Assembly (NCBI GenBank): GCA_964649895.1
Contig: CAZYRX010000004.1
Coordinates: 1 to 64,000, forward strand
Direction: 5' to 3'
Length of the DNA stretch: 64,000 nt
Source of the DNA: Halanaerobium sp964649895
GTDB taxonomy: Bacteria > Bacillota > Halanaerobiia > Halanaerobiales > Halanaerobiaceae
The position numbers and the translations under genes were made by a program. This document shows, piece by piece, positions 8,028 to 16,025 of the stretch (its first letter is position 1; each line of letters starts with the position of its first letter). The notes under the pieces were generated by a model that did no database searches, was not told the origin of the DNA, and saw nothing but the letters and a program-made list of their open reading frames with translations.

Positions 8028-8825
8028 ATGACTAAAATTAAAGATATCAACTGTTTTTTACTAGATATGGATGGCACGATATATTTGAGCAATAAACTGA
8101 TTGATAAAGCGGTAGATTTTATAAATCTGCTTGATGAACAGGGTAAGGATTATGTTTTTTTTACTAATAATTCTTCTAAAAACACACTTGATTATCAAAA
8201 AAAATTGAAGCGCTTTGGTTTAGAAGTTCCTTTAGAAAAAATAGTTAATTCAGGACAGGTTACTGCCGATTATGTGAGAAGACAGAAAGAAGGAGCAAAA
8301 GTTTATCCACTGGGGACACCTTCTTTAGAACAGGAATTAGCAGATGCAGGATTAGAAATTGTAAAAGATAAAAAAGAAGATATAGATTTTGTGGTTTTGG
8401 GTTTTGATAAAACTCTGGAATATAAAAAGCTTTGGGATGCACATGATTTAATACTGGATGGAGTTGAATATATAGCTACAAATCCCGATTATGTCTGTCC
8501 ACTTGAAGGTGGTAAAAGTATGCCGGACTGCGGCTCAATGATTAGCCTGCTGGAAACATCTACAGGTAAAAGACCTCTGGTTGTTGGAAAGCCTAATACT
8601 CTGATGGTTGATTATGTATCTGATAACCTGGGTGTTAAAAAAGACAGGATGGCTATGGTTGGAGATAGAATTTATACTGATATAAAGATGGCCATTGATG
8701 CAGATATTACAAGTATTCTTGTTTTAAGTGGAGAATCAACAAGAGAAACAGTTGCGGAAAGCCCTAATGAACCTGATTATGTTTTCGAATCTGTAGCTGA
8801 TATAAAAGCAAAACTTGAAGAATAA
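8028..8825 (+). CDS. HAD-IIA family sugar phosphatase (NagD/AraL-like)
   Basis: A 265-residue HAD-superfamily phosphatase of the IIA (cap type C2) branch. Motif I is LDMDGTI with nucleophile D13 and general acid D15; motif II is TNNSS near residue 47; the motif III lysine lies in VVGKPN; and motif IV is MVGDRIYTDI near residue 212. All catalytic residues are present. Such enzymes remove phosphate from small sugar or polyol phosphates. It lies 163 bases behind glycerol-1-phosphate dehydrogenase and may dephosphorylate glycerol-1-phosphate or clear damaged sugar phosphates; that substrate assignment is inferred from context only. Confidence 0.88.
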   Translation: MTKIKDINCFLLDMDGTIYLSNKLIDKAVDFINLLDEQGKDYVFFTNNSSKNTLDYQKKLKRFGLEVPLEKIVNSGQVTADYVRRQKEGAKVYPLGTPSLEQELADAGLEIVKDKKEDIDFVVLGFDKTLEYKKLWDAHDLILDGVEYIATNPDYVCPLEGGKSMPDCGSMISLLETSTGKRPLVVGKPNTLMVDYVSDNLGVKKDRMAMVGDRIYTDIKMAIDADITSILVLSGESTRETVAESPNEPDYVFESVADIKAKLEE

Positions 8826-8967
8826 CTTGAATTTTCCTAAATATTTTTGGATTCTTCCACTTAATAGCTATAATTTCAACTATCTATAATTGAGGATATC
8901 AAATTTCCATATAATTAGTTTCAGGTAGAATTAAATTATTTAAAATAATTTAAAGGGGGAATTGCTA

Positions 8968-9993
8968 ATGGCTAATCCAAATTATGAGAAGTATTTAAAT
9001 GACCCAGAAGATCTGATTGAAGAGATGATCGATGGTTTTGTCAAGTCACATGATGACAAAATTAAAAGAGTTTCGGAAAGAGCTGTTGCTAAAAAAGAAG
9101 CACCTATCAAAGGAAAAGTTGGCGTAGTATCAGGTGGTGGCTCAGGTCATCTACCTGCATTTATGGGCTATATCGGTGAAGGTGCACTAGATGCAGTTGC
9201 TGTAGGAGATATCTTTTCTTCACCTTCAGTTGACCATATTTACGAAACTATTAAAGCTGCAGATGGTGGAGAAGGTGTTCTCTGCTGTATAGGAAATTTC
9301 AGTGGGGATATCATGAATTTCGAGATGGCTGCAGAAATGGCTGAAGCAGATGGTATTGAAGTTGATACTGTTATCATTAATGATGATGTTGCTTCTGCTC
9401 CGAAAGAAAAGATGGAAAATAGACGTGGTGTTGCAGGTGAGGTAATTATCTGGAAGCTTGCTGGAGCAATGGCTGAAAGAGGTTATAGTTTAGAAGATAT
9501 GAAAGAAACTGCCGAAAGAGCTCTATTTAATACACGCAGTATGGGGGTAGCACACAAACCATGTATTATGCCAACAAATGGTGAACCTAGTTTTGAATTA
9601 GCAGAAGGTGAAATGGAAATTGGAGTTGGACACCATGGTGAACCAGGTATTAGAAAAGAAACTATGAAAACAAATGATGAAGTAACTGCTGATCTGCTTA
9701 ATATTGTGCTGGAAGATCTTCCTTATGAAGAAGGAGATGAAGTAGTTGTTTTAATCAATGGACTTGGTGCTACTGCTCCACTTGAAATGTATATTTCCTA
9801 TCGCAAAGTATATAACATGCTTGAAGAAAAGGGCATAGATATTGTTAAGAACTATATTGGTGAATTCTTTACATCACAGGAGATGGCAGGTTATTCAGTT
9901 ACATTAACAAAAGTTGATGATGAGTTAAAAGGATTATTTGCTGATAAATGTGATGCGGTTTCCTTTAAACAGATGAAAGAAGAAATAAAGTAG
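8968..9993 (+). CDS. dhaK: Dihydroxyacetone kinase subunit DhaK (orphan)
   Basis: A 341-residue DAK1-domain protein that binds dihydroxyacetone covalently and receives phosphate with help of a DhaL partner. The GGGSGHLPAF loop (H61) and the hemiaminal-forming histidine in GHHGEPG (H223, aligned with E. coli H218 from memory) are present. The start at 8968 is set by AAAGGGGGA just upstream; an in-frame TTG at 8962 is too close. Unusually, neither DhaL nor a DhaM or PTS partner is adjacent: the next gene is an LtaS-like protein. The partner must be encoded elsewhere, or the protein acts on another ketose. A terminator follows, so it may be monocistronic. Confidence 0.88.
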   Translation: MANPNYEKYLNDPEDLIEEMIDGFVKSHDDKIKRVSERAVAKKEAPIKGKVGVVSGGGSGHLPAFMGYIGEGALDAVAVGDIFSSPSVDHIYETIKAADGGEGVLCCIGNFSGDIMNFEMAAEMAEADGIEVDTVIINDDVASAPKEKMENRRGVAGEVIIWKLAGAMAERGYSLEDMKETAERALFNTRSMGVAHKPCIMPTNGEPSFELAEGEMEIGVGHHGEPGIRKETMKTNDEVTADLLNIVLEDLPYEEGDEVVVLINGLGATAPLEMYISYRKVYNMLEEKGIDIVKNYIGEFFTSQEMAGYSVTLTKVDDELKGLFADKCDAVSFKQMKEEIK

Positions 9994-10078
9994 ATTTAAT
10001 AAAAAATAATTCAATTAAATTCAAATAATGCTTAATCATGATTCCAAATAAATATTGCAGGAATTTAAATTTAAGTCT

Positions 10079-10121
10079 AAAAGGCAGTGGATTCTTTAAA
10101 AAGGAATTTGCTGCTTTTTTT
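10079..10121 (+). terminator. Intrinsic terminator after dhaK
   Basis: An imperfect hairpin (AAAGGCAG paired with CTGCTTT, internal mismatches, TTAAAA loop) is followed by a T-run at 10115-10121. It separates dhaK from the ltaS-like gene. Confidence 0.65.
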
Positions 10122-10140
10122 ATTAGATAAGATTAGAATA

Positions 10141-10164
10141 TTAACATTGTTAAATCAATGTTAA
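10141..10164. promoter_or_regulatory. Inverted repeat upstream of ltaS-like gene
   Basis: TTAACATTG (10141-10149) and CAATGTTAA (10156-10164) are exact 9-base complements with a 6-base spacer, 73 bases before the start codon. The lack of a T-run argues against a terminator; the symmetry and position suit a dimeric regulator. The regulator is unknown. Confidence 0.4.
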
Positions 10165-10236
10165 TAATTACTTTTAATCTCATAAGTTATCTGATAATAT
10201 TAAGACGAAAATAATATCAACTCAGGGGGTGCAGAA

Positions 10237-12126
10237 TTGCAAACGAAAAAAGAGAACAAAAAATTACATTATTTTTCAATAATTATTCTGTTATCATTTA
10301 TAGTAAAATATAATATAATGATGCTCTATATATTTGATGCACCTTCTATTCTAACACTTTTGATAAGAAATATTTTGTTTATTTATTTTTATTCACAATT
10401 TCTCGAACCTCTGCTGTTTTCTAAAAAGATAAGGCAGAGGTTGTTTATACTGCTGGTGATTTTTAGTGTATTTTTCTTTATCAATTACTGGTATAATAGA
10501 TATTTTGGTGATTATTTTAGTCTGAGTAATCTGCTTTCTGGAGAAGCAACCGGAACTTTTTCTTATTACGAAATACTGGTGAAACAGATTATTAGAATAT
10601 GGGATATTGTTTTTATACTTGATATTACTGCAGCAGCATATCTTGGTTTTAAATTAATTACCGCCTATGATTTTAAATTAGAAGAAAAAAATATTCATAA
10701 AAATATTTCATTTAATAAGAGTGCAGCTGTTGGAATATTGATTACTCTTTTAATTATTCAGATTTTTACTGGTGCAGCATATATGGAAGATATAAGTCCG
10801 ACAAATATTTATCAGGAAGGTACATCTTATTATGCGTCTATTTATGGTATTATTCCGCTTTATACAATGGAGACATATATTTATTTAAATAAGCCTGAAG
10901 AAAAGATTGACCCTGAACTTAAAAAAGTACCTTATTATCAGTCTCAAAAACAGCTGAGTTCTAAGAAACTTAACGCTGAGAAAGTAAATATAATATTGAT
11001 TCAGGTAGAATCACTTGATGCAGCTGTAATTGATTACAGTTATCAGGGGAAAGAAGTAACACCTTATTTAAATGAACTTAAATCGAAAAGCTTATATTTT
11101 AATAATTTTTATGCACAGAAGGTCAATGGAAGTTTTGATGCTGATTTATCAGTTTTAACCTCACTCTATCCTGTAAATAGAAGTTATGTTTTTAGAGAAA
11201 TAGATATGAGCCGTTTTGAAACTCTTCCAAAGCTATTAAAAGAACGGGGATATAAAACTCTGGCTTTTCACAATAATGATAAAGATTTTTTTAATCGTTC
11301 AGAAGCTTATCCCGATTTAGGATTTGATAGATTTTATAGCAGAGAAGATTTTGATGAAAATTATTATCCAGTTTCCGAAGAAAGAGGGTTAGGTGTAAAT
11401 GATTATGATTTTTTTGCAGATTCACAAAAAATTATTAAAAGAACTGCAGAAGAAGAAAATCCGTTTTTTGCTTATTTAATATCTCTAACCAGTCATACTC
11501 CTTTTAACTTTTATCCTAAAACAGCTGTAGAAGATTTTAAAGAAGTGGATAATGAACTTCTCAGAAACTACTTTAAATCAATCAATTTTTTAGATCAATC
11601 ATTACAATATTTTATGGATAATTTAGAAGAAGCAGGGATATTGGAAAATACACTTGTTGTTATTTATTCGGATCATGAATCAGAAATTCAGACTGGAGAG
11701 TATAAATCAGGTAGAGAATTTATTCTCTGGAGAAGTATCAAAATTCCCTATCATATTCCACTTATCATTCATCATCCGGAACTCGGGAAGAAAACTATTA
11801 GTCATGCAGGAACAACAACTGATATTGCACCAACGATTTTAGATCTTTTAGATTTTAAATCTCTGCCACAACAATTTGTTGGTGACTCACTATTTTTAAA
11901 AAAGACTGAGCCAATATTATTTTTACATGAGACTCCACAAATTTTTTATCAAAATCAGCTTTATATAAAAGAATTAGATACACTGCAAAAAGTTGGTTAC
12001 TTAAAAGGGCATGAAAAAGAAGTTCAGATATCAGAAGAAAAAGCAAATGAACTTGCAGAGATTATAAATTATATGCGCAGGATTTTTATGATCAATGAAG
12101 GGGAAATTTTTAGGGAGGTGGAATAA
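10237..12126 (+). CDS. LtaS-like membrane phosphoglycerol transferase (sulfatase fold)
   Basis: A 629-residue protein with four to five membrane segments in its first 185 residues and an extracytoplasmic sulfatase-fold domain from about residue 248. The metal-site IQVESLD (E258) and the later YSDHE motif match lipoteichoic acid synthases and phosphoglycerol transferases. At the nucleophile position the sequence reads NGSFDAD, with S299 where LtaS has threonine (GKTSDAE). It starts with TTG, supported by AGGGGGTG at 10224-10231. It probably moves glycerol-phosphate from phosphatidylglycerol to a surface acceptor. If the host is a diderm Firmicute, the acceptor could be a periplasmic glucan rather than lipoteichoic acid. 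It is translationally coupled to the next gene. Confidence 0.82.
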   Translation: MQTKKENKKLHYFSIIILLSFIVKYNIMMLYIFDAPSILTLLIRNILFIYFYSQFLEPLLFSKKIRQRLFILLVIFSVFFFINYWYNRYFGDYFSLSNLLSGEATGTFSYYEILVKQIIRIWDIVFILDITAAAYLGFKLITAYDFKLEEKNIHKNISFNKSAAVGILITLLIIQIFTGAAYMEDISPTNIYQEGTSYYASIYGIIPLYTMETYIYLNKPEEKIDPELKKVPYYQSQKQLSSKKLNAEKVNIILIQVESLDAAVIDYSYQGKEVTPYLNELKSKSLYFNNFYAQKVNGSFDADLSVLTSLYPVNRSYVFREIDMSRFETLPKLLKERGYKTLAFHNNDKDFFNRSEAYPDLGFDRFYSREDFDENYYPVSEERGLGVNDYDFFADSQKIIKRTAEEENPFFAYLISLTSHTPFNFYPKTAVEDFKEVDNELLRNYFKSINFLDQSLQYFMDNLEEAGILENTLVVIYSDHESEIQTGEYKSGREFILWRSIKIPYHIPLIIHHPELGKKTISHAGTTTDIAPTILDLLDFKSLPQQFVGDSLFLKKTEPILFLHETPQIFYQNQLYIKELDTLQKVGYLKGHEKEVQISEEKANELAEIINYMRRIFMINEGEIFREVE

Positions 12127-12164
12127 TCAATAATTATACTTTTGTTCTTATTTTTATAATTTTA

Positions 12165-13115
12165 ATGATTGCTGTTTTTGTATATTTCGAATTTTATTAT
12201 TTAATTCGTCCTTCTAAATTAGGTAAAGATATTATTGATAAGTATAATTTTGATTATCCTGTTTTAATCGCTCATCGAGGAGCTTCTTATTCGGCTCCAG
12301 AATCTACTTTTCCAGCAGTTAAAAAAGCAGTGGAAAGTAATATTGATTATATAGAGTTAGATGTACAGAGAAGCAAAGATGGAAAACTGGTTATTTTTCA
12401 TGATGATAATTTGCTTCGATTGAGTAATGTTGAAGAAGTTTTTCCGGATAGAAAAAGTTATGAATTGAGGAAATTTACTTTAGCAGAACTCAGGAAACTA
12501 GATTTCGGCAGCTGGTTTAATAAAACTTATCCAGCTCGAGCGAGTGAAGAATACAATGGTCTTTCAATATTAACACTCGAAGAAGTGATTGAAATTGTTA
12601 AACCAAATGAAAGTGGTGTTGGTTTTGCACTTGAACTAAAAAGCCCTTACCTTTATCCAAATATCGAAGAAGAGATTATAGAAATTTTAATTAAAAAAGA
12701 AATTTATGAAGCAGAGAAAAAGGCACCTAAAATTCTTTTTCTTTCTTTTTCACCTGCAAGTCTAAGTAAATTAAAAGAACTTAGACCCGAATCGCCTAGG
12801 ATTTTGCTTACTAAAAGAAATATTGTTGCAAGAAGACACTGGAAGGGCTGGCTTAATGTAGCAGAAGATGCTGCAGATGGTCTGGGTCCAAAAGGCCATG
12901 CCGCGTTTCCCTGGTATATAGCTGCTGCTCATAAAAAAGGGATGTTTGTATTTCCGTATGTTATTAATACTGCACGTCAGTTTAAAATTCTTTCCTGGTT
13001 TAGTGCTGATGGATATATAACTGATCGTCCTGAAATGTTTGGAAACTTTTTTGATAGGGTCAAGGAATTAGGTGAAAAAGCAGAAGAAATATCAGATGAT
13101 GTATTTTCTGATTAA
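12165..13115 (+). CDS. Membrane-anchored glycerophosphodiester phosphodiesterase
   Basis: A 316-residue (from the ATG) GDPD-family enzyme that hydrolyses glycerophosphodiesters to glycerol-3-phosphate and alcohol. The catalytic start AHRGASYSAPEST, ELDVQRSKDG and IFHDDNLLRLS motifs are intact. An N-terminal hydrophobic anchor suggests an extracytoplasmic enzyme. The strong site AGGGAGGTG at 12112-12120 is about 45 bases before this ATG. The same frame runs upstream without a stop through ATC at 12126 (7 bases after GGAGG), where it would touch the ltaS-like stop codon and complete a longer membrane helix. The true start may therefore be a non-standard codon. It is paired with the phosphoglycerol transferase, so turnover of its product is likely. 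Confidence 0.86.
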   Translation: MIAVFVYFEFYYLIRPSKLGKDIIDKYNFDYPVLIAHRGASYSAPESTFPAVKKAVESNIDYIELDVQRSKDGKLVIFHDDNLLRLSNVEEVFPDRKSYELRKFTLAELRKLDFGSWFNKTYPARASEEYNGLSILTLEEVIEIVKPNESGVGFALELKSPYLYPNIEEEIIEILIKKEIYEAEKKAPKILFLSFSPASLSKLKELRPESPRILLTKRNIVARRHWKGWLNVAEDAADGLGPKGHAAFPWYIAAAHKKGMFVFPYVINTARQFKILSWFSADGYITDRPEMFGNFFDRVKELGEKAEEISDDVFSD

Positions 13116-13149
13116 TTACTGTAATTTATGGAATTCCAACACTTATTTA

Positions 13150-13158
13150 TGATATAAT
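13150..13158 (+). promoter_or_regulatory. Extended -10 promoter of alcohol dehydrogenase gene
   Basis: TGATATAAT fits TGnTATAAT exactly; no good -35 is visible, as is common for extended -10 promoters. Transcription would begin near 13165, giving a leader of about 280 bases before the ATG at 13443. Confidence 0.55.
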
Positions 13159-13164
13159 TTGTTG

Positions 13165-13442
13165 AGTGAAGTTTTAATTTAAAATCTAGTCTCGAGACCA
13201 GCTCACAACATCTTGTTATTCGACCATATTTTTAACTTTTAGGTCCGAATTCTCTTTTTAATTACGCCTGGTTAATTCGGATATTAGACCATCGAGGTCG
13301 TCATTACTAAGATTCTTATTAAAAATTTTGCTATTCAGTCAATATGACCTTTTTGTGTTCGAACCAATAGTTAATAAAATAATTAAACTAGCGATATTTG
13401 GCTTTAGAACAATTGATAATATTCCTAAGGGGGAGATAGTTA
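13165..13442 (+). ncRNA. Long structured 5' leader of unknown class
   Basis: This 327-base intergenic stretch has a composition unlike its AT-rich neighbours and no ORF I can support. CCGAATT (13245-13251) pairs with AATTCGG (13274-13280), extended by GGT with ACC (13288-13290), and enclosed by CGACC (13221-13225) with GGTCG (13296-13300). Four GACC words (13196, 13222, 13287, 13346) compete for two GGTC words (13242, 13296), so alternative folds are possible. GTCTCGAGAC (13189-13198) and GTTCGAAC (13357-13364) are perfect palindromes. It matches no riboswitch class I recognise and has no clear terminator. Confidence 0.45.
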
Positions 13443-14609
13443 ATGCGTAATTTTGTTTATCACAACACAACTAAAATTGTATTTGGAAAAGGTACTGAAG
13501 AAGAAGTTGGAGAATATACGTCAAAACATGGCTCAAAGGTACTTCTTCATTATGGGGGAGGAAGTATCAAAAAATACGGAACATATGATAAGGTTGTCAA
13601 ATCATTAAATGAAGCGGGGATTGAATTTGTAGAGCTCGGTGGAGTAAAGCCTAATCCAAGACTTGATCTTGTAAAGGAAGGTATAGAGTTAGCTGCAGAA
13701 GAAGATGTTGATTTTATATTAGCAGTTGGTGGTGGGAGTGTTATAGACTCTGCAAAGGCGATTGCTGCTGGTCATTATTATGATGGTGATGTTTGGGACT
13801 TTTATGAAGGTAAAGAAAAAGTCAAAAAAGCACTTCCGGTCGGAGTTGTGCTGACAATTCCGGCTGCTGGAAGCGAATCAAGTATAGGCAGTGTTATTAC
13901 TAAGAGTGAAGGGCAATTAAAAAGAGCTGTCAATACCAATATAATTAGACCTAAATTTGCTATTATGAATCCGGAGCTCACATTTACACTGCCAGACTAT
14001 CAGACTGCAGCAGGAGCTGTAGATATCATGGCCCATATTATGGAAAGATATTTTACAAATGTAGAAAACGTTGAATTAACAGATCGATTATGCGAGTCTG
14101 CTTTAAAAACTATTATTACAAATACTCCAAAGGTTCTCGAAGACAATGAAGATTATGATGCAAGAGCAGAGATAATGTGGACCGGAAGTATTGCCCATAA
14201 TAACCTGCTGGACACTGGACGTATAGGTGACTGGGCATCTCATGGGATTGAACATGAGTTGAGCGGAATATATGATGTTGCCCATGGTGCTGGTTTAGCT
14301 GTTATTTTTCCAGCCTGGATGGATTATGTATATCAGCATGATCTTGAAAGATTCGCCCAATTTGCAGTAAGAGTCTGGGATGTAGATCCTGATTTTAAAA
14401 ACCTGGAATGGACTGCTAAACAGGGGATTAAGAAACTCAGAGAGTTTTTTGCTTCTATTGGCATGCCTCTAACTTTAGAGGAACTTGATATTCCGGCTGA
14501 TAGACTTGAAGAGATGGCAGAAAAAGCAGTTCAAAATGGTCCTCAGGGTAATTTTGTGAAGTTAGATAAAGAAGATGTATTGAATATTTATAAAAGCATT
14601 TTAGAGTAA
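13443..14609 (+). CDS. Iron-containing alcohol dehydrogenase (BdhA-like)
   Basis: A 388-residue group III alcohol dehydrogenase, probably an NAD(P)H-dependent aldehyde reductase or butanol dehydrogenase in fermentation. The GGGSVIDSAKAIA cofactor loop is at residues 96-108, and the four metal ligands D194, H198, H267 and H281 are all present, the last in DVAHGAGLAV. Length is standard for the BdhA/YqhD group. AAGGGGGAGA precedes the ATG. It appears to be a single-gene unit behind a long structured leader; the Mrp operon begins 49 bases after its stop without a visible terminator, so read-through is possible. Confidence 0.92.
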   Translation: MRNFVYHNTTKIVFGKGTEEEVGEYTSKHGSKVLLHYGGGSIKKYGTYDKVVKSLNEAGIEFVELGGVKPNPRLDLVKEGIELAAEEDVDFILAVGGGSVIDSAKAIAAGHYYDGDVWDFYEGKEKVKKALPVGVVLTIPAAGSESSIGSVITKSEGQLKRAVNTNIIRPKFAIMNPELTFTLPDYQTAAGAVDIMAHIMERYFTNVENVELTDRLCESALKTIITNTPKVLEDNEDYDARAEIMWTGSIAHNNLLDTGRIGDWASHGIEHELSGIYDVAHGAGLAVIFPAWMDYVYQHDLERFAQFAVRVWDVDPDFKNLEWTAKQGIKKLREFFASIGMPLTLEELDIPADRLEEMAEKAVQNGPQGNFVKLDKEDVLNIYKSILE

Positions 14610-14658
14610 GCTGAAGAACTGTTTTATTAGATTTTCGACCTAACTCGGGGGTGTTTAA

Positions 14659-15165
14659 ATGCTGCAGAAAATAACTGCCTTTGTTTTTTTGCTTAGTGTC
14701 TGGATAATTTTTTCAGGCAAGATATCGGTAGATGTATTAATAATAGGAAGTGCAGCATCTTTAATAGTAACTTTATTTTTTAGTGATATGCTGTTCAGGG
14801 AAGTTCATCAAAAACTTCCCTGGTATCATTATCTGCGCAAGTTTGCCTTATTATTATTATTTGTACCAGTGTTTTTTTACGAAGCTGTAAGTGCTGCTTT
14901 AAATGTATCTAAACATGCTTTTGAAAAAGAACATTCTTTTAATCCTGGGATCGTTAAAGTTAAAACAGAATTAACAGATGTGACAGGACTGACTTTGTTG
15001 GCAAATTTAATCACTTTAACTCCAGGAACATTGACTCTTGATTATGACAGAGTAGAAAAAGCATATTATATTCACTGGATTGATGTTCAAACCTTAGAAG
15101 AAGCTGAAATGAAAAAAAAGATTATTGCCCGTTTTGAGAGATGGATTGGAGTGATTTTCAGATGA
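14659..15165 (+). CDS. mrpE: Mrp antiporter subunit E
   Basis: A 168-residue membrane protein of the MnhE/MrpE family with two N-terminal hydrophobic segments and a C-terminal domain carrying the conserved LTPGTLTLDYD segment (around residue 120) and HWIDVQT. It is the first gene of a nine-gene Mrp-type Na+(or K+)/H+ antiporter operon; its stop overlaps the start of mrpF (ATGA). In a salt-adapted cell such a complex expels sodium using the proton gradient, or works in reverse as an ion-gradient coupling unit. CGGGGGTG precedes the ATG. Confidence 0.9.
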   Translation: MLQKITAFVFLLSVWIIFSGKISVDVLIIGSAASLIVTLFFSDMLFREVHQKLPWYHYLRKFALLLLFVPVFFYEAVSAALNVSKHAFEKEHSFNPGIVKVKTELTDVTGLTLLANLITLTPGTLTLDYDRVEKAYYIHWIDVQTLEEAEMKKKIIARFERWIGVIFR

Positions 15166-15419
15166 TCATCGGACTTGCTATATTTTTTACCGTACTATCA
15201 ATAATTGTATCCTACCGGGTGATTGTGGGACCTACTATTACAGATAGATTGATTGGAGCAGATACAATAGGTATATTTATGTCTATTGTAATGCTGATGA
15301 TCGCTCTGCACTATGATCTTTATCTGTTGATCGATATTGTTTTAGCCTATGCAGTACTGCTTTTTATTGATATGTTAATTTATGCTAAGTACTTTGAACA
15401 TGGGGAGCTGTATAGATGA
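15162..15419 (+). CDS. mrpF: Mrp antiporter subunit F
   Basis: An 85-residue, three-helix protein of the MrpF/PhaF family with the signature YRVIVGPTITDRLIGAD. The start is taken at 15162, where ATGA overlaps the mrpE stop; an in-frame ATG seven codons upstream would lie inside mrpE and lacks a separate site. Its last bases overlap the ATG of mrpG in the same way, showing tight translational coupling. It is a small structural subunit of the antiporter membrane arm. Confidence 0.88.
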   Translation: MIIGLAIFFTVLSIIVSYRVIVGPTITDRLIGADTIGIFMSIVMLMIALHYDLYLLIDIVLAYAVLLFIDMLIYAKYFEHGELYR

Positions 15420-15772
15420 TGACTCTGCGATTAATTATTTCTTATTTTCTAATGTTTACAGGAGCATTTTTTGCACTAGTTACAGTACTTGGCCTTTTAA
15501 GATTTCCGGATGTATATACAAGAATTCATGCAGGTGCTGTTGTTTTAACGATCTCGGGTGTTTTAATAACCCTTGGTACTGCAATATATATTTGGGAGTT
15601 TTTTTTGAGTGCAAAAGTTCTTTTGATAGGTATATTTTTTCTCTTCTCTAATCCAATGGCAACTCATGCGATAGCCCGTGCATCTTACAGTAGACATATT
15701 GCTCTTCCTGAAGAGTATGAAATAGATGCTTATTCTGAATATTTAGGGAGAGATAAAAATGCAGATACTTGA
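15416..15772 (+). CDS. mrpG: Mrp antiporter subunit G
   Basis: A 118-residue MnhG/MrpG protein with three membrane helices; the family motif LGLLRFPDVYTRIHAG is at about residues 24-39, followed by a third helix and SNPMATHAIARASY. The end overlaps the next ORF by 14 bases. It is a standard subunit of Mrp antiporters and of the related membrane arm of Mbh/Mbx complexes. Confidence 0.9.
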   Translation: MMTLRLIISYFLMFTGAFFALVTVLGLLRFPDVYTRIHAGAVVLTISGVLITLGTAIYIWEFFLSAKVLLIGIFFLFSNPMATHAIARASYSRHIALPEEYEIDAYSEYLGRDKNADT

Positions 15773-16001
15773 GTTTTTACTTTTAATATTTCTAGTTCTA
15801 TCTGCAGTAATGGCTGTTAGATTTGATGAAGAATTGATTTCTATTATATTTTTGTCTATATTCTCTCTAATTTTAACAGCACTTTATATGCTTTATAAAG
15901 CTGCAGATGTTGCACTTGCAGAAGCAGTTATTGGAGCAGGATTAAATACAGCAATTTTCATGAGTGCTATCAGTCAGATCAGACATGGTGATTCCGACTG
16001 A
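15759..16001 (+). CDS. DUF4040/MbhD-like subunit (MrpA C-terminal piece)
   Basis: An 80-residue, three-helix protein resembling MbhD, the domain normally fused to the C-terminal side of MrpA. The conserved AADVALAEAVIGAGLNTA segment is at about residues 47-64. Here it is a separate gene between mrpG and mrpB, an order recalling archaeal Mbh operons. It overlaps mrpG by 14 bases. It lines the path between the antiporter modules in this class of complex. Confidence 0.85.
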   Translation: MQILEFLLLIFLVLSAVMAVRFDEELISIIFLSIFSLILTALYMLYKAADVALAEAVIGAGLNTAIFMSAISQIRHGDSD

Positions 16002-16025
16002 AAGATCAGCTGGAGGTGAATAACT

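Noticed and set aside
13165..13442. T-box leader or IS-element end
   Set aside because: No AGGGTGGNACCGCG element, no terminator, and no terminal repeats or transposase fragment.
15382..15651. 89-codon ORF overlapping mrpF and mrpG in another frame
   Set aside because: Cysteine- and serine-rich translation typical of an out-of-frame read of a membrane protein gene; no site.
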